Positions 55,901 to 64,000 of a stretch of 64,000 nucleotides of DNA are shown here, one piece after another. The first letter of the stretch is position 1. Every line of letters starts with the position of its first letter. The stretch is from Lachnospiraceae bacterium (GTDB lineage Bacteria > Bacillota > Clostridia > Lachnospirales > Lachnospiraceae). The position numbers were made by a program, and so were the translations under genes. The stretch covers positions 24,861 to 88,860 of the forward strand of contig JAFZQY010000112.1 of NCBI GenBank assembly GCA_017620155.1. Direction: 5' to 3'. The notes beneath the pieces were generated by a model that saw only the letters and a program-made list of their open reading frames with translations, did not search any database and was not told the origin of the DNA.

Positions 55901-56660
55901 TCCGGACGGGGAAGACACCCGCGCATTCCGCGATTATCTCAAACGATTGTACGGTTTTGAATACCCTCATACTGATCTTTCGGGGTTATATTCCAAGACA
56001 TCCGTATCCGTCTTAAAGCATGCTGCCATGCCCGAAGACGCCGAGCGTGCTTTTGAGATGTATAAGGCGGATGCCGATGATGAAAAGGATGCCGGCTTCC
56101 CGGATGCACCGGTTCCCAGATTCATATCGGGCACATCGGACAGACCCGGCGCTACCGCGAGAGGATCGGCGTTCCACAGGATGCTCGAGCTGTATGATTT
56201 TCTATCTGACAGGGATCTGCAGGCTCAGATAGACGCTAATGCGGATGACGGAAGACTTGCGGCAGAAGAGAGGCATATACTTGATAATGCCCGGGATGTT
56301 AAGCTGATAAGGGATTTCCTTGATTCGGATACTGCCGCCCGGATGGCCGCGGCGCAGCAAAAAGGCCTGCTTTTCCGCGAAGCCCCTTTCATGATGGGCA
56401 TTCCCGCTTCTTCCGTGGATGAGAGATATCCCGAAGAAGAAACGGTACTTATTCAGGGTATAATTGATGTATATTGGATAGAAGACGGCGAAGCGGTCAT
56501 ACTGGATTACAAGACCGACCGCGTAAAAAGCGCCGAAAGGCTCGTCGAACTGTATAAGACTCAGCTTGATTACTATGAGGCGGCGCTTAACCGCATGCAT
56601 ATCCCGGTTAAGGAGAAACTCATTTATTCATTTGCTCTCGGAGAGACCATAACTCTGTAG
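52971..56660 (+). CDS. addA: ATP-dependent helicase/nuclease subunit A
   Basis: This UvrD-type helicase of 1229 residues has a nuclease tail and partners AddB. Walker A is SAAAGSGKT with Lys28; DEYQDSN is motif II; GDVKQSIYRFRQAEP, MTIHKSKGLEFPVV and VAMTRAKEKL are later helicase motifs. The RecB-type nuclease at the end has GIIDVYW and LDYKTD with Asp1179 and Lys1181. Length is usual. Confidence 0.96.
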   Translation: MEFTKDQQNIIEARGCSLIVSAAAGSGKTAVLVERIIGLITDPKDPVDIDTLLVLTFTNAAAAQMKDKIRNAILDKLDKNPEDDNLHRQAALVHNARITTIDSFCQYVLKNSFADIDVDPAFRVAEDGENKLLEADVLEALIEEGFGSGDEDLMKVAEHFASGSSDDAIFSAITSIYRVADSDPWPYEWLRSHMNDYSLPEGSALPDEIMDYIRNTVMSSVTTAVSMYDRAVNMCESGGLHPDYTAMYLTEREALEKLHERLDSEPEAGLDDIAAMFEDVTFPTLSRKKNPDEDKEARDMAKALRDTCKSLIGDIRDTYLSTSEKDAVTYIRECSETVSALCLLTIKYMDALRRERDERGILSFSDIEHFALDILVERGEDGLPVFTDAAAEYRSHFSYVFTDEYQDSNMIQELILSAVSGESEGRYNRFMVGDVKQSIYRFRQAEPEIFMEKYGLYEYESKTERKVDLNKNFRSRRQVLDSCNALFERVMSVESGGADYDERASLKYGADYPDLGSEEESFRTELIFTNSKDPDITDASDAEGETIARRIEELIESGLPVYDSEKKLTRPVRYGDIVILYRSNGYAAETYKRVLEAHSIPVALTGSSGYFDTYEISTLMNMLRIIVNPLQDIPFYGTMESVIGGFSPEECARISSAYSASLPKGVYTGEGYLYSACRYAASDAADAISGELRGRVKSFIDSLERYRKMSGYMGVSELLSLILRDTGYRVLMLAMPGGKRRVANVDVLINKADDYAGTSYFGLYNFIRYIDTMGKSGAGEEEAETPDEAGDCVRIMTIHKSKGLEFPVVIVARMGNKFNMQDSQGMLVCDHRCGIGLNNFDPARRIRYRNLMHKYVADRIRSQSLAEEMRILYVAMTRAKEKLIMMCTLKADGADEETGEILVKCPAGNNRYIDWQLKCICDVLDSDAFCVSTNPVLIPELAVTIQKSDISAESAEESGVVSAVNADLLRQNLEGMSPDGEDTRAFRDYLKRLYGFEYPHTDLSGLYSKTSVSVLKHAAMPEDAERAFEMYKADADDEKDAGFPDAPVPRFISGTSDRPGATARGSAFHRMLELYDFLSDRDLQAQIDANADDGRLAAEERHILDNARDVKLIRDFLDSDTAARMAAAQQKGLLFREAPFMMGIPASSVDERYPEEETVLIQGIIDVYWIEDGEAVILDYKTDRVKSAERLVELYKTQLDYYEAALNRMHIPVKEKLIYSFALGETITL

Positions 56661-56686
56661 CAGCATACAGGATCATTGATAAAGAC

Positions 56687-57592
56687 ATGGGAAGATCATT
56701 TAAAAAAGTAATATATGTGCTGATGCCGTTTCTGGTCTATTATGTCGTGCATGGCGCAACCAGATTTCTTATGATGTACATCTTACAGTACATCTCTTCG
56801 CATTCGGCGGGAGCTTACGGCGTGATAAGGAATAATGACGCCGTCTTTTCGGGCATCATCTCGCTCCTCGACATGCTGATAGGAGCGGTAGTGCTGATCA
56901 TCCTGATGAAACATGACATCGAAGAATTGTCGGTTTGGGACTATTTAAACTTAAACGGCCTTTCCTTTTACAGAAAAGACCGGCTGCGTCCGGCGTGGCT
57001 AAGCTGGGCGGTCATCATCGTGCAGGCTGTGAGCATGGCTCTGGGGTTAAATATCCTGATCGGCCTGTCGGGGATCATGAAACTGTCCTCATACGGTGAA
57101 ACCGCAGGAGCCCAGTATTCCATACCGCTCTGGTTCGGCATATTCCTTTACGGACTGGTATCCCCGCTGGTAGAGGAACTGCTTTTCAGGACCATCGTAT
57201 ACGGCCGCATGAAAAGGCGTTTTTCGCTCGTGATCTCGATAGTTGTCAGTTCGATGTTCTTCGGACTTTATCATGGAAACCTCGTGCAGGGCATATACGG
57301 CTTTATCATGGGCGTGATCATGTGCATGGCATGCGAGTATGTGCATACGGTCACCGCGGCATTTCTGATGCATTCGGTCGCCAATCTGACCATATATCTG
57401 CTCGGCATGAGAGGAGTACTGATCAACTTAAGCTCTCTTTCCTGCTGTCTGATATTCATGGGGATCGCCCTGATCACGATAGGCATCGAAGTGACGGGCG
57501 CCCGGCAGTCTCTTAGTAAACTCGGTCCCATAGAAGGTATAGAGAAAGTGGGAGTTTTCTACATAGATCCGACGCTCATCGAAGAAGATTAA
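56687..57592 (+). CDS. CPBP-family intramembrane glutamic endopeptidase
   Basis: This membrane protein of 301 residues has about eight helices. Motif 1 is VEELLFR with Glu163, Glu164 and Arg168; motif 2 is FGLYHGNLVQG; motif 3 is FLMHSVAN. It is the second CPBP protein in the window and differs from the one at 13207 in all loops. The substrate is unknown. It follows addA by 26 bases, probably without functional link. Confidence 0.9.
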   Translation: MGRSFKKVIYVLMPFLVYYVVHGATRFLMMYILQYISSHSAGAYGVIRNNDAVFSGIISLLDMLIGAVVLIILMKHDIEELSVWDYLNLNGLSFYRKDRLRPAWLSWAVIIVQAVSMALGLNILIGLSGIMKLSSYGETAGAQYSIPLWFGIFLYGLVSPLVEELLFRTIVYGRMKRRFSLVISIVVSSMFFGLYHGNLVQGIYGFIMGVIMCMACEYVHTVTAAFLMHSVANLTIYLLGMRGVLINLSSLSCCLIFMGIALITIGIEVTGARQSLSKLGPIEGIEKVGVFYIDPTLIEED

Positions 57593-57628
57593 TTTGATGA
57601 GTAATTATATACATAACACACGATATTT

Positions 57629-57637
57629 TGTTATACT
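57629..57637 (+). promoter_or_regulatory. Possible extended -10 promoter of the transporter gene
   Basis: TGTTATACT fits an extended -10 (TGnTATACT). No good -35 is seen at the right distance. It lies 52 bases before the ATG. Confidence 0.4.
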
Positions 57638-57689
57638 TATTTAGATGTATTTCTTTTTGACTCTATCTTGCAAGAAAGGATAACAGCCT

Positions 57690-59057
57690 ATGAAGCAACT
57701 TAAACCTATCACCAACAAACTTCTCTGGATATTCGCTATCGGCCAGTTCGGATGGAGCCTTCTTTCCGGCGTCGTTTCCAACTGGATGGTTTATTACTAT
57801 ACGGGAAGTCCCAGCGCCCAGAATCCCAATACGGGAATCTTTGCTTCGGGCATCACTCAGGAACCCATTTTCTTTAAACTGACACTGTTCGGACTTGTGC
57901 TTGCTGTAGGCCGTATCTTCGATGCGATAACCGATCCGCTCATAGCCGGCTGGTCTGACAGAAGCAACTATAAGGGCGGCCGCCGCATACCTTTCATGCG
58001 TGCGATGGCGGTTCCTTTTTCTCTGGTCATGGTAGGTCTGTTCCTTGTTCCGCAGACTGCTTCCGTAGCGCTCAATGATGTGGCACTCTTTATACTGCTG
58101 ATCGTCTTTTATCTGTTCATGACGATGTTCTGTACGCCTTACAATGCGCTGATCGCTGAGCTCGGTGATACGCAGCAGCACAGGATCAATGTATCGACTT
58201 ATATTTCATTCACATTCATCGTAGGACAGAGTATCTCCTTCCTGCTTCCCAACCTCGCGAGCATGCTCGAGGGTGCGGTGGGACAGAAGCAGTCCATTCA
58301 TCTGGCAGTAGCCATTATGGCCGCGCTTGCCTGCGCCGCCATGCTGCTGTCCGCGTTCTATATCAATGAGCGTGATTATATCGATTCCAAGCCCAGCGAG
58401 ACCAAACCGTTCAGCTCTCTTATCAAGACCTTCTCGAACGGACAGTTCCGCAGGTTCGTATATTCCGATGTTATCTATTTCTTCGCACTGACTCTGTTCC
58501 AGACGGGACTCGCATTCTATGAGACACAGCTCATGGGCATCGAGGATACCTGGACTTTCGTTCTTACCGCGACCATGACTGCCATCAGCGTATGCCTGTA
58601 TCCGGTAGTCAACATACTGGCCAAGAAGATAGGCAAGAAGATGCTGATCATCATAGGTTTCTTCACATACTGCATCGTATTTGCGATAACCGCCGCCTGC
58701 GGACAGGGGCTGTACTGGGGCTTTATCGTAGCCGTTACGGCATCCGTGCCCATGGCAATACTCGGTATACTTCCCCAGGCCTGCGTTGCCGATGTCGCAG
58801 AGCTTACGAGACTTGAGACCGGAGAGGACAGGAGCGGAATGTTCTTTGCAGCTCGTACATTTGCGTTCAAGATGGGGCAGGCTCTGGCGCTGGTAATCTT
58901 TACTTCGGTAACGGTATCCCAGACACAGGCCAGCTACCGTGCCACTGCAGTCATAGCATTTGTGACATGCCTGATAGGAGCGCTGCTGTTCTTTGCATTC
59001 AATGAGAAGATGATCCTTGCGAAGATCGGCGAACTTAAGGGGACGGAAGAGGTCTAA
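57690..59057 (+). CDS. MFS transporter, GPH (sugar:cation symporter) type
   Basis: This membrane protein of 455 residues has twelve helices in the major facilitator fold. GRIFDAITDPLIAGWSDRSN is the typical loop 2-3 motif of glycoside-pentoside-hexuronide symporters such as MelB, and GRRIPFMR follows it. The second half has GKKMLIIIGFF and ADVAELTRLETGEDRSGMF. The substrate is unknown; no glycosidase is adjacent. AAGAAAGGA lies ahead of the ATG. Confidence 0.88.
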   Translation: MKQLKPITNKLLWIFAIGQFGWSLLSGVVSNWMVYYYTGSPSAQNPNTGIFASGITQEPIFFKLTLFGLVLAVGRIFDAITDPLIAGWSDRSNYKGGRRIPFMRAMAVPFSLVMVGLFLVPQTASVALNDVALFILLIVFYLFMTMFCTPYNALIAELGDTQQHRINVSTYISFTFIVGQSISFLLPNLASMLEGAVGQKQSIHLAVAIMAALACAAMLLSAFYINERDYIDSKPSETKPFSSLIKTFSNGQFRRFVYSDVIYFFALTLFQTGLAFYETQLMGIEDTWTFVLTATMTAISVCLYPVVNILAKKIGKKMLIIIGFFTYCIVFAITAACGQGLYWGFIVAVTASVPMAILGILPQACVADVAELTRLETGEDRSGMFFAARTFAFKMGQALALVIFTSVTVSQTQASYRATAVIAFVTCLIGALLFFAFNEKMILAKIGELKGTEEV

Positions 59058-59077
59058 ACCGTAGATTCATAGGATAT

Positions 59078-60127
59078 ATGCGTAAAATATCAAGAGTTAT
59101 CAATTGCATATTCTGCATGGCATTGGCACTTTTTTTGCTGACCGGGTGCGGAGACAAAGAAGTCTCTTTCACGGACACGGGCATGGCTGCCATCGAGTCG
59201 CTTGATTATACCGGCGCTCTGGAAGCTTTTGATTCTGCCGAGGAAGCCGGGGAGAACATGAGGCTCATCCTGCGCGGCAGGGGCATGGTTTATATGGCTC
59301 AGCTTCGCTATGACGAGGCTATAGATGCTTTTACACAGGCACTCAACTTAAGTACGGGAGTTCCCGAGAGCCTGGATTACGATCTGAACTATTATCTTGC
59401 TGCCGCTTACTACAAGGCCGGAAGACTGGAGGATGCCCGCGGAGTATATGATGCGATACTGGGGCTTAAGTCCGGCGAGTACAACGCCCTTTATCTCAGA
59501 GGAATAGTATCTTTGGAGATGAGCGATTACGAGAGTGCGCTCGAGGACTTCCGCAAGGCCATCAGCTTAAACGACGGCGACTGCGATATGATCATAGATG
59601 TCTATCAGATACTGGCCGCCCAGGGTTATAAGGAGGCCGGCCGCGATATCATCAGCGAATGCATTGCTTCCCATTCCGACATATCCGATTATGATTACGG
59701 AAGATTTGAGTACTATCTGGGCAATTTTGATTCCGCCAAGACTTATCTCGAGAATGCCGACAAGGGCGATTCCGCACAGATCACGCTTTTCCTCGGCCGT
59801 ACCTATGAGGCGCTCGGAGATTATAACTATGCGATAAGCCTCTATAACACATACCTTGATAAGAATCACAACGCACCGAACATTTATAACCAGATGGGCC
59901 TGTGCCAGATGAAGATGGAGAGGTATACCGAGGCATTAAGTTCGTTCCAGGCGGGCATGAATACAGAAGATAAGTCCATCATGCAGACTCTCAAATATAA
60001 CGAGATCGTCGCTTATGAATATATGCGTGAGTTCAGGACCGCGGCCAATCTGATGAAGGATTACATCGCGCTGTATCCTGATGATGCGGCGGCGCTCAGA
60101 GAATACGAATTCCTTAAGACGAGGTAG
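59078..60127 (+). CDS. TPR-repeat lipoprotein
   Basis: The product has 349 residues with lipobox LLTGC (Cys24). About eight tetratricopeptide units follow, for example GMVYMAQLRYDEAIDAFTQ and GRTYEALGDYNYAISLYN. It probably serves as a protein-binding scaffold outside the membrane. It lies between the transporter gene and pyrF, only six bases before the latter. The target is unknown. Confidence 0.88.
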   Translation: MRKISRVINCIFCMALALFLLTGCGDKEVSFTDTGMAAIESLDYTGALEAFDSAEEAGENMRLILRGRGMVYMAQLRYDEAIDAFTQALNLSTGVPESLDYDLNYYLAAAYYKAGRLEDARGVYDAILGLKSGEYNALYLRGIVSLEMSDYESALEDFRKAISLNDGDCDMIIDVYQILAAQGYKEAGRDIISECIASHSDISDYDYGRFEYYLGNFDSAKTYLENADKGDSAQITLFLGRTYEALGDYNYAISLYNTYLDKNHNAPNIYNQMGLCQMKMERYTEALSSFQAGMNTEDKSIMQTLKYNEIVAYEYMREFRTAANLMKDYIALYPDDAAALREYEFLKTR

Positions 60128-60133
60128 CCACAG

Positions 60134-61075
60134 ATGATCAATAAGCTTGTTGATAAGATCAAAAAGACCGGAGCCCCCATAGTGGTTGGGCTGGATCCCA
60201 ATTTAAAGTTTGTTCCCTCTGTTATTATAGAAGCTGCTTTTGCGGAGTACGGCGAGACCCTCGAGGGAGCTGCCGAGGCGATATGGCAGTTTAACCGCGG
60301 CATAGTGGATGCGGTATATGACCTGATCCCGGCAGTCAAGCCACAGATCGCGATGTATGAGCAGTTCGGTATCCCCGGACTTGTTGCATTTAAGAAGACC
60401 GTTGACTATTGCAGGGAAAAAGGCCTGGTAGTGATTGCCGACATCAAAAGAGGAGATATAGGATCCACTTCGGAATCCTATGCGCTTGCACACCTCGGGC
60501 ATATTCAGGTGGGATCCGCCTCGGTTCCTGTGTTCGAGGAGGATTTCGCGACGGTCAATCCGTATCTCGGCATAGACGGGATCAAACCTTTCATGGATGT
60601 ATGCCGCAAAGAGCATAAAGGCATCTTCGTTCTGGTCAAGACTTCCAATCCTTCAAGTAAGGAATTTCAGGACAGGATAGTGATCGATGATGACGGTTCT
60701 CAGAAGAAACTCTATGAGATCGTCGGAAGGGCCGTGGATTCCTGGGGATCCGAGCTTATGGGCGATAGCTACAGTTATGTGGGTGCGGTCGTAGGCGCCA
60801 CATATCCCGAAGAGGGACGCATTCTGCGCAATATCATGCCCAAGGCGTTCATTCTTGTGCCCGGATATGGGGCTCAGGGCGGAAAAGGCGCCGACCTTGT
60901 TCATTTCTTTGATAAGGACGGACTTGGGGCTATCGTCAATTCTTCGCGCGGCATCATTGCTGCATATCAGAATGAAAAATATGCTTCATACGGTGAGACC
61001 GCATATGCGGATGCATCTCGCGCGGCGGTAGAGGATATGATATCCGATATCCGCACCGCTATAGATAACAGGTAA
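60134..61075 (+). CDS. pyrF: Orotidine 5'-phosphate decarboxylase (type 2)
   Basis: This enzyme of 313 residues makes UMP, the last step of de novo pyrimidine synthesis. The catalytic ADIKRGDIGS holds Asp103, Lys105 and Asp108; VGLDPNLKFVP begins the barrel, and LVPGYGAQGG and NSSRGI form the phosphate site. The longer length marks the type 2 subfamily. No other pyr gene is in the window. Confidence 0.95.
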   Translation: MINKLVDKIKKTGAPIVVGLDPNLKFVPSVIIEAAFAEYGETLEGAAEAIWQFNRGIVDAVYDLIPAVKPQIAMYEQFGIPGLVAFKKTVDYCREKGLVVIADIKRGDIGSTSESYALAHLGHIQVGSASVPVFEEDFATVNPYLGIDGIKPFMDVCRKEHKGIFVLVKTSNPSSKEFQDRIVIDDDGSQKKLYEIVGRAVDSWGSELMGDSYSYVGAVVGATYPEEGRILRNIMPKAFILVPGYGAQGGKGADLVHFFDKDGLGAIVNSSRGIIAAYQNEKYASYGETAYADASRAAVEDMISDIRTAIDNR

Positions 61076-61089
61076 GGAATGACGGTATT

Positions 61090-61422
61090 ATGTCAACCAA
61101 TTTGAGCTCGGAAGATAACAGGAAAAACACTAAGCGCATCGTAGCGCTCGTCGGAGTCGTTCTGATAGGGATCATGGTTCTGGCGACGCTCCTGTGTGCA
61201 TTCTTTGATCCAACCGGAGTATATTTCAGAAGCTGCCTGATCGTCACGATAGCGCTTCCTATCGCCATCTGGGTATTCATGTGGGCGTACGGTGCCATGA
61301 TGCACAAGCATACTCCTGCCAGCTTTGACTTAAATCTCGGCGGAAACGAATCTGAATCGGAATCGGAATCCATATCAGAATCTGAATCTAAATCAGAGCC
61401 TGAGTCCGGGGACGGCGAATAA
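61090..61422 (+). CDS. Small two-helix membrane protein with Ser-Glu tail
   Basis: The product has 110 residues with membrane helices at about 17-37 and 46-66. The last 25 residues are a Ser-Glu repeat (SESESESISESES) coded by repeated GAATC units. I do not recognise a family. It lies between pyrF and the DUF3810 gene with gaps of 14 and two bases, so it is probably in the same operon. Confidence 0.7.
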   Translation: MSTNLSSEDNRKNTKRIVALVGVVLIGIMVLATLLCAFFDPTGVYFRSCLIVTIALPIAIWVFMWAYGAMMHKHTPASFDLNLGGNESESESESISESESKSEPESGDGE

Positions 61423-61424
61423 CC

Positions 61425-62516
61425 ATGGTCAGGATCATCTTATCAATATTCGGATTGTGCTTGATGGCAGTATATTTCCTGACATCGCACATAGGAAACT
61501 CAGCCCGCGCCATATACGACCAATTCAACCGGCCTCTTCATGACATGCTTGCCGGTCTGTGCGATTATACGGGAGTGTGCGTTATAGAGATCGCCATCAT
61601 ATGCCTTGTATCGGCAGTCCTGGTCTACATCATCTTTTCCGTTATTTTTTTCATAAAGAATCTGAAAGATAAGGAGCACAGTGTTTTGAAACAGATCCTG
61701 TCGTTCCTGCTTACTTTTGTCATGCTCTTTTGCCTGATATACGGCGGATTCTGCATTCTGTGGGGACCGTATTATTCGGCGCCGGATGTGGCCGAAGTAT
61801 GCGGGATCGAAGCAAATCCCGAGGGAGTGCTTCATGCGGACCTGATCAAAGTAGACGAAGGCTTCGTTAATCTGGCAAATGAGTATTCGGCCAAAGTATC
61901 CAGAGATGCGGAAGGACATTTTGTAAGCTCCACGGATCCGTTCGAGCATGCCGCAGTTTTATATGATGGAGTATCCGTGCGGTATCCCGGATTAAAAGCG
62001 GAAACCCACAGGCCCAAAAAGTTTTTCTTTTCCAGGATGCTGAGTTATATGGACTTCACCGGATTCTTTTCTCCTTTTACCGGGGAAGCATGTATCAATA
62101 CCGACTCGCCCTCATCGATGACTCCGGTGACGATAGCGCACGAACTGGCACACCAGCGCGGGATCGCTGCTGAGGATGAGGCCAATTTCATTGCGGTAAT
62201 CACATGCCTCGAAGACGGAGATGACGATTTTGTGTATTCTGCAAGCCTGTTTGCGCTTTCTCATCTTCAGAACGCCCTGTATAAGAGCGGAGATACAGAG
62301 GAATGGGAGAGACTGAAAGAATCATATTCGGAAGGCGTTAAGGCCGATCTGGCCGAAAACCGCGAATACTGGAACAGTTTCAGAGACTCTGCCGTCCATC
62401 AGGCTGTGTCCGATACATATGATGCTTTTCTTAAGTCATATGATCAGGAGTTGGGGCGCGAAACTTACGGCGCCTGCGTTGATCTTTTAGTGGAATATTA
62501 TAGGCAGATATGGTAA
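61425..62516 (+). CDS. DUF3810 membrane protein with HExxH metalloprotease motif
   Basis: The product has 363 residues with three N-terminal helices (to about residue 118). The rest contains AHELAHQRG with His239, Glu240 and His243, then EDEANFIAVI, where a glutamate may be the third zinc ligand. DUF3810 proteins are predicted gluzincin-like peptidases without known substrate. It starts two bases after the previous stop. Confidence 0.87.
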   Translation: MVRIILSIFGLCLMAVYFLTSHIGNSARAIYDQFNRPLHDMLAGLCDYTGVCVIEIAIICLVSAVLVYIIFSVIFFIKNLKDKEHSVLKQILSFLLTFVMLFCLIYGGFCILWGPYYSAPDVAEVCGIEANPEGVLHADLIKVDEGFVNLANEYSAKVSRDAEGHFVSSTDPFEHAAVLYDGVSVRYPGLKAETHRPKKFFFSRMLSYMDFTGFFSPFTGEACINTDSPSSMTPVTIAHELAHQRGIAAEDEANFIAVITCLEDGDDDFVYSASLFALSHLQNALYKSGDTEEWERLKESYSEGVKADLAENREYWNSFRDSAVHQAVSDTYDAFLKSYDQELGRETYGACVDLLVEYYRQIW

Positions 62517-62526
62517 ACTTATGGGA

Positions 62527-62594
62527 GTGTAAGCACAAGATTTTGAAAAATATGAAATAATTTCGTATTTTTTTGAACCTTTTGTGAGCTTACA
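62527..62594 (+). repeat. Nested inverted repeats between DUF3810 and SEC-C genes
   Basis: Outer arms TGTAAGCACAA and TTGTGAGCTTACA are nearly complementary. They enclose the hairpin listed separately at 62549-62574. The outer pairing could fold the whole intergenic RNA into one long stem. Confidence 0.55.
62549..62574 (+). terminator. Probable intrinsic terminator after the DUF3810 gene
   Basis: A stem AATATGAAA / TTTCGTATT (one G-U) with a TAA loop runs into seven T residues. It is AT-rich and so weaker than usual. Confidence 0.65.
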
Positions 62595-62623
62595 TGAGTC
62601 TTTTATATCAGAGGAAGTGAATT

Positions 62624-63136
62624 ATGGCTACAACATTGCTCAAGAAGTGGCGCGACATGGCGTATTCCGAGACCGCCAACAAAGGTGATCTCCAGAGACT
62701 CTGGCAGGACTACTTCCTGAAAGAGAAAGAGATTTACGCCGAGCTTCTTCAAACTCCTGACACGGTAGTCGAAGGCACCGTTAAGGAACTTGCAGAGAAG
62801 TATGATACAGACATCCTGACGATGACCGGTTTTCTGGATGGCATCAACGACAGCCTGAAGGTACAGAACCCCATCGAAGAGATGGACGAGGACACCAAAG
62901 TCCAGTTGGGTTTCGACTTAGAGCTTCTCTACAAGAACATGGTAGCAGCCGATGCAGACTGGTTATACCAGTTAGAGCAGTGGGATGACATCTTCGATGA
63001 AGAGAAGCGCAAAGCCCTCTACAAAGAACAGAAGTCATCGACCACGGTCCGCAAGGAAGCTAAGGTGTATCCCAACGATCCCTGCCCCTGCGGAAGCGGT
63101 AAAAAGTACAAGAAATGTTGCGGAAGAAACGCGTAA
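62624..63136 (+). CDS. SEC-C metal-binding domain protein
   Basis: The product has 170 residues. The C-terminus carries the SEC-C zinc motif [16 protein letters not shown], as at the end of SecA. The first 140 residues are helical and charged, with no signal peptide. SEC-C proteins bind zinc and often ribosomes or SecB-like partners; the role of this one is unknown. A good AGAGGAAG precedes the ATG. Confidence 0.88.
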   Translation: MATTLLKKWRDMAYSETANKGDLQRLWQDYFLKEKEIYAELLQTPDTVVEGTVKELAEKYDTDILTMTGFLDGINDSLKVQNPIEEMDEDTKVQLGFDLELLYKNMVAADADWLYQLEQWDDIFDEEKRKALYKEQKSSTTVRKEAKVYPNDPCPCGSGKKYKKCCGRNA

Positions 63137-63170
63137 CAGTTTTAGTTGAGAAGGGAGAGAATAAGCAACT

Positions 63171-63731
63171 ATGAAGAAAGTACTTTCACTTTTATTAGTA
63201 GGTGCGATGGTAATCGGCATAGTAGGTTGCGGATCAGCTAACGGAGAACTTTTCTCTGAGGCAGCAACCCGTCAGTGGTCAGCTTCTGATGCAGATCACG
63301 TTTTCTTCGACAGCGAAGCAGTTGCTCTTGCACAGTCAGTAGCAGCCGGCAATGCTGAAGGAAGCGCAGAGATGCGTGCTCAGGCTAAGGCAGCTCTTGA
63401 CGGATGCAACGCTCAGCGTGCTGCAGCAGGACTTGGCCAGATGAAGTGGAGCGACGGACTTGAGCAGGCTGCAATGGTTCGTGCACAGGAGATCGTTACC
63501 ACATGGTCACACACCAGACCTAACGGAAGTGATTGGTGGACAGTAAACTCCAACCTTATGTACGGCGAGAACCTGGCAAAGGGTTACAGCACTGCAGATT
63601 CCTGTGTTGCAGCCTGGATGGCATCACCTACACACAAAGCCAATGTTATGGACGGCGGATTCAAGACCTGCGGTATCGCGATCTATGAAGTAGGCGGAAC
63701 ATGGTATTGGGCTGAGGAGTTCGGTTATTGA
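63171..63731 (+). CDS. CAP/SCP-domain lipoprotein
   Basis: The product has 186 residues with lipobox IVGC at Cys20. The CAP domain (about 70-186) shows LDGCNAQRAAAG, TWSHTRPNG, YGENLAKG and WMASPTHKANVMD, all standard. Secreted bacterial CAP proteins are of mixed or unknown function. GGGAGAG lies before the ATG. A terminator follows. Confidence 0.92.
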   Translation: MKKVLSLLLVGAMVIGIVGCGSANGELFSEAATRQWSASDADHVFFDSEAVALAQSVAAGNAEGSAEMRAQAKAALDGCNAQRAAAGLGQMKWSDGLEQAAMVRAQEIVTTWSHTRPNGSDWWTVNSNLMYGENLAKGYSTADSCVAAWMASPTHKANVMDGGFKTCGIAIYEVGGTWYWAEEFGY

Positions 63732-63766
63732 TTACCGGCCCCGGTTGTTAAGTAACAAAACTAAGA

Positions 63767-63798
63767 GGGCACATGCGACCGCATGTGCCCTTTATTTT
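63767..63798 (+). terminator. Rho-independent terminator after the CAP gene
   Basis: A stem AGGGCACATGC / GCATGTGCCCT with a small GACC-type loop is followed by TTATTTT. Confidence 0.9.
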
Positions 63799-63812
63799 CG
63801 GGAGACAGACCA

Positions 63813-64000
63813 TGGCAGATAAAAAAGCCAAGAAGGAAAAAGCACTTAAAGTTCTTGATATCGTTATACCTGTTGTATGTCTGGGCGTTATGGTTTTCGC
63901 GGGATTTAATCTGTATAAGATTTACAGATCATATGCCGAGGCGGATGCGATCTACAACGGAATCGCTCTTTATGCGCATGAACAGACATCGGGCGTTGAG
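63813..64000 (+). CDS. N-terminal fragment, possible class B sortase
   Basis: The first 62 codons of a gene cut by the window end are visible. A lysine-rich start (MADKKAKKEK) is followed by one membrane helix at about 15-38, then YKIYRSYAEADAIYNGI. This charged helix after an N-terminal anchor is like that of class B sortases, but the catalytic part is outside the window, so the call is tentative. GGGAGA lies before the ATG. Confidence 0.45.

Overview
The window looks like a chromosomal segment of a Lachnospiraceae-type Clostridium (a Butyrivibrio or Pseudobutyrivibrio relative). The evidence is a moderate GC content, strong AGGAGG ribosome binding sites, the Gram-positive order rimP-nusA-ylxR-ylxQ-infB-rbfA-nrnA-truB-ribF, AddAB instead of RecBCD, a HrcA/CIRCE heat-shock operator, GerMN, VanW and SEC-C proteins, and many lipoproteins with short lipoboxes. 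This placement rests on gene content only. All convincing genes lie on the + strand. There is no rRNA, CRISPR array or insertion sequence. No stretch without a gene exceeds about 220 bases.

Layout. 1-2647: the end of an OmpR-type regulator, its sensor kinase and a GerMN lipoprotein. 2668-5245: an NAD salvage operon (nicotinamidase, nicotinate phosphoribosyltransferase, ammonia-dependent NAD synthetase). 5283-5959: a CIRCE-controlled Hsp20 gene. 5995-8346: ComEC with a consensus promoter. 8358-9061: an AT-rich HigB/HigA-type toxin-antitoxin pair with a palindromic operator. 9077-13210: envelope genes, including an Asp/Trp/Tyr-rich lipoprotein behind five 11-bp repeats, a zinc-ribbon/proline-rich membrane protein and an AIM24-like protein. 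13207-15350: a CPBP protease and a class I aminotransferase.

15362-23785 is a four-gene signalling operon driven by a near-consensus promoter. It encodes a LytTR response regulator, a REC-GGDEF-(degenerate GGDEF)-REC-HD-GYP protein, a hybrid kinase ending in an HPt domain, and a second hybrid kinase whose C-terminus is a complete DegV (fatty-acid-binding, FakB-like) domain. That fusion is the most unusual thing in the window. It suggests that lipid or acyl status is read into a phosphorelay and cyclic-di-GMP output.

23841-27966: a HerA/DUF853 ATPase, a GT-C membrane glycosyltransferase and an exported protein. 27976-29414: infC-rpmI-rplT, with an attenuator leader and an AUU start codon on infC. 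29448-38866: a chemoreceptor, a membrane spermidine-synthase-like protein, a CopA copper ATPase, a DUF6033-like protein, a possibly leaderless membrane protein and a VanW protein. 38905-39096: tRNA-Glu(CUC) with its own promoter and terminator. 39115-47317: the translation and ribosome-maturation cluster from rimP to ribF. 47292-49476: an MscS channel and an NlpC/P60 hydrolase. 49502-56660: addB and addA. 56687-64000: a CPBP protease, a GPH-type transporter, a TPR lipoprotein, pyrF, two membrane proteins (one a DUF3810 peptidase-like protein), a SEC-C protein, a CAP-domain lipoprotein and the start of a possible class B sortase.

Several starts were moved inside longer open frames because of ribosome binding sites or promoter overlap: nadE 4511, hsp20 5424, comEC 6091, infC 28180 and addB 49502. 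A 10-base word, GTTTACATAA, occurs eight times in the window on both strands, far more often than chance predicts.
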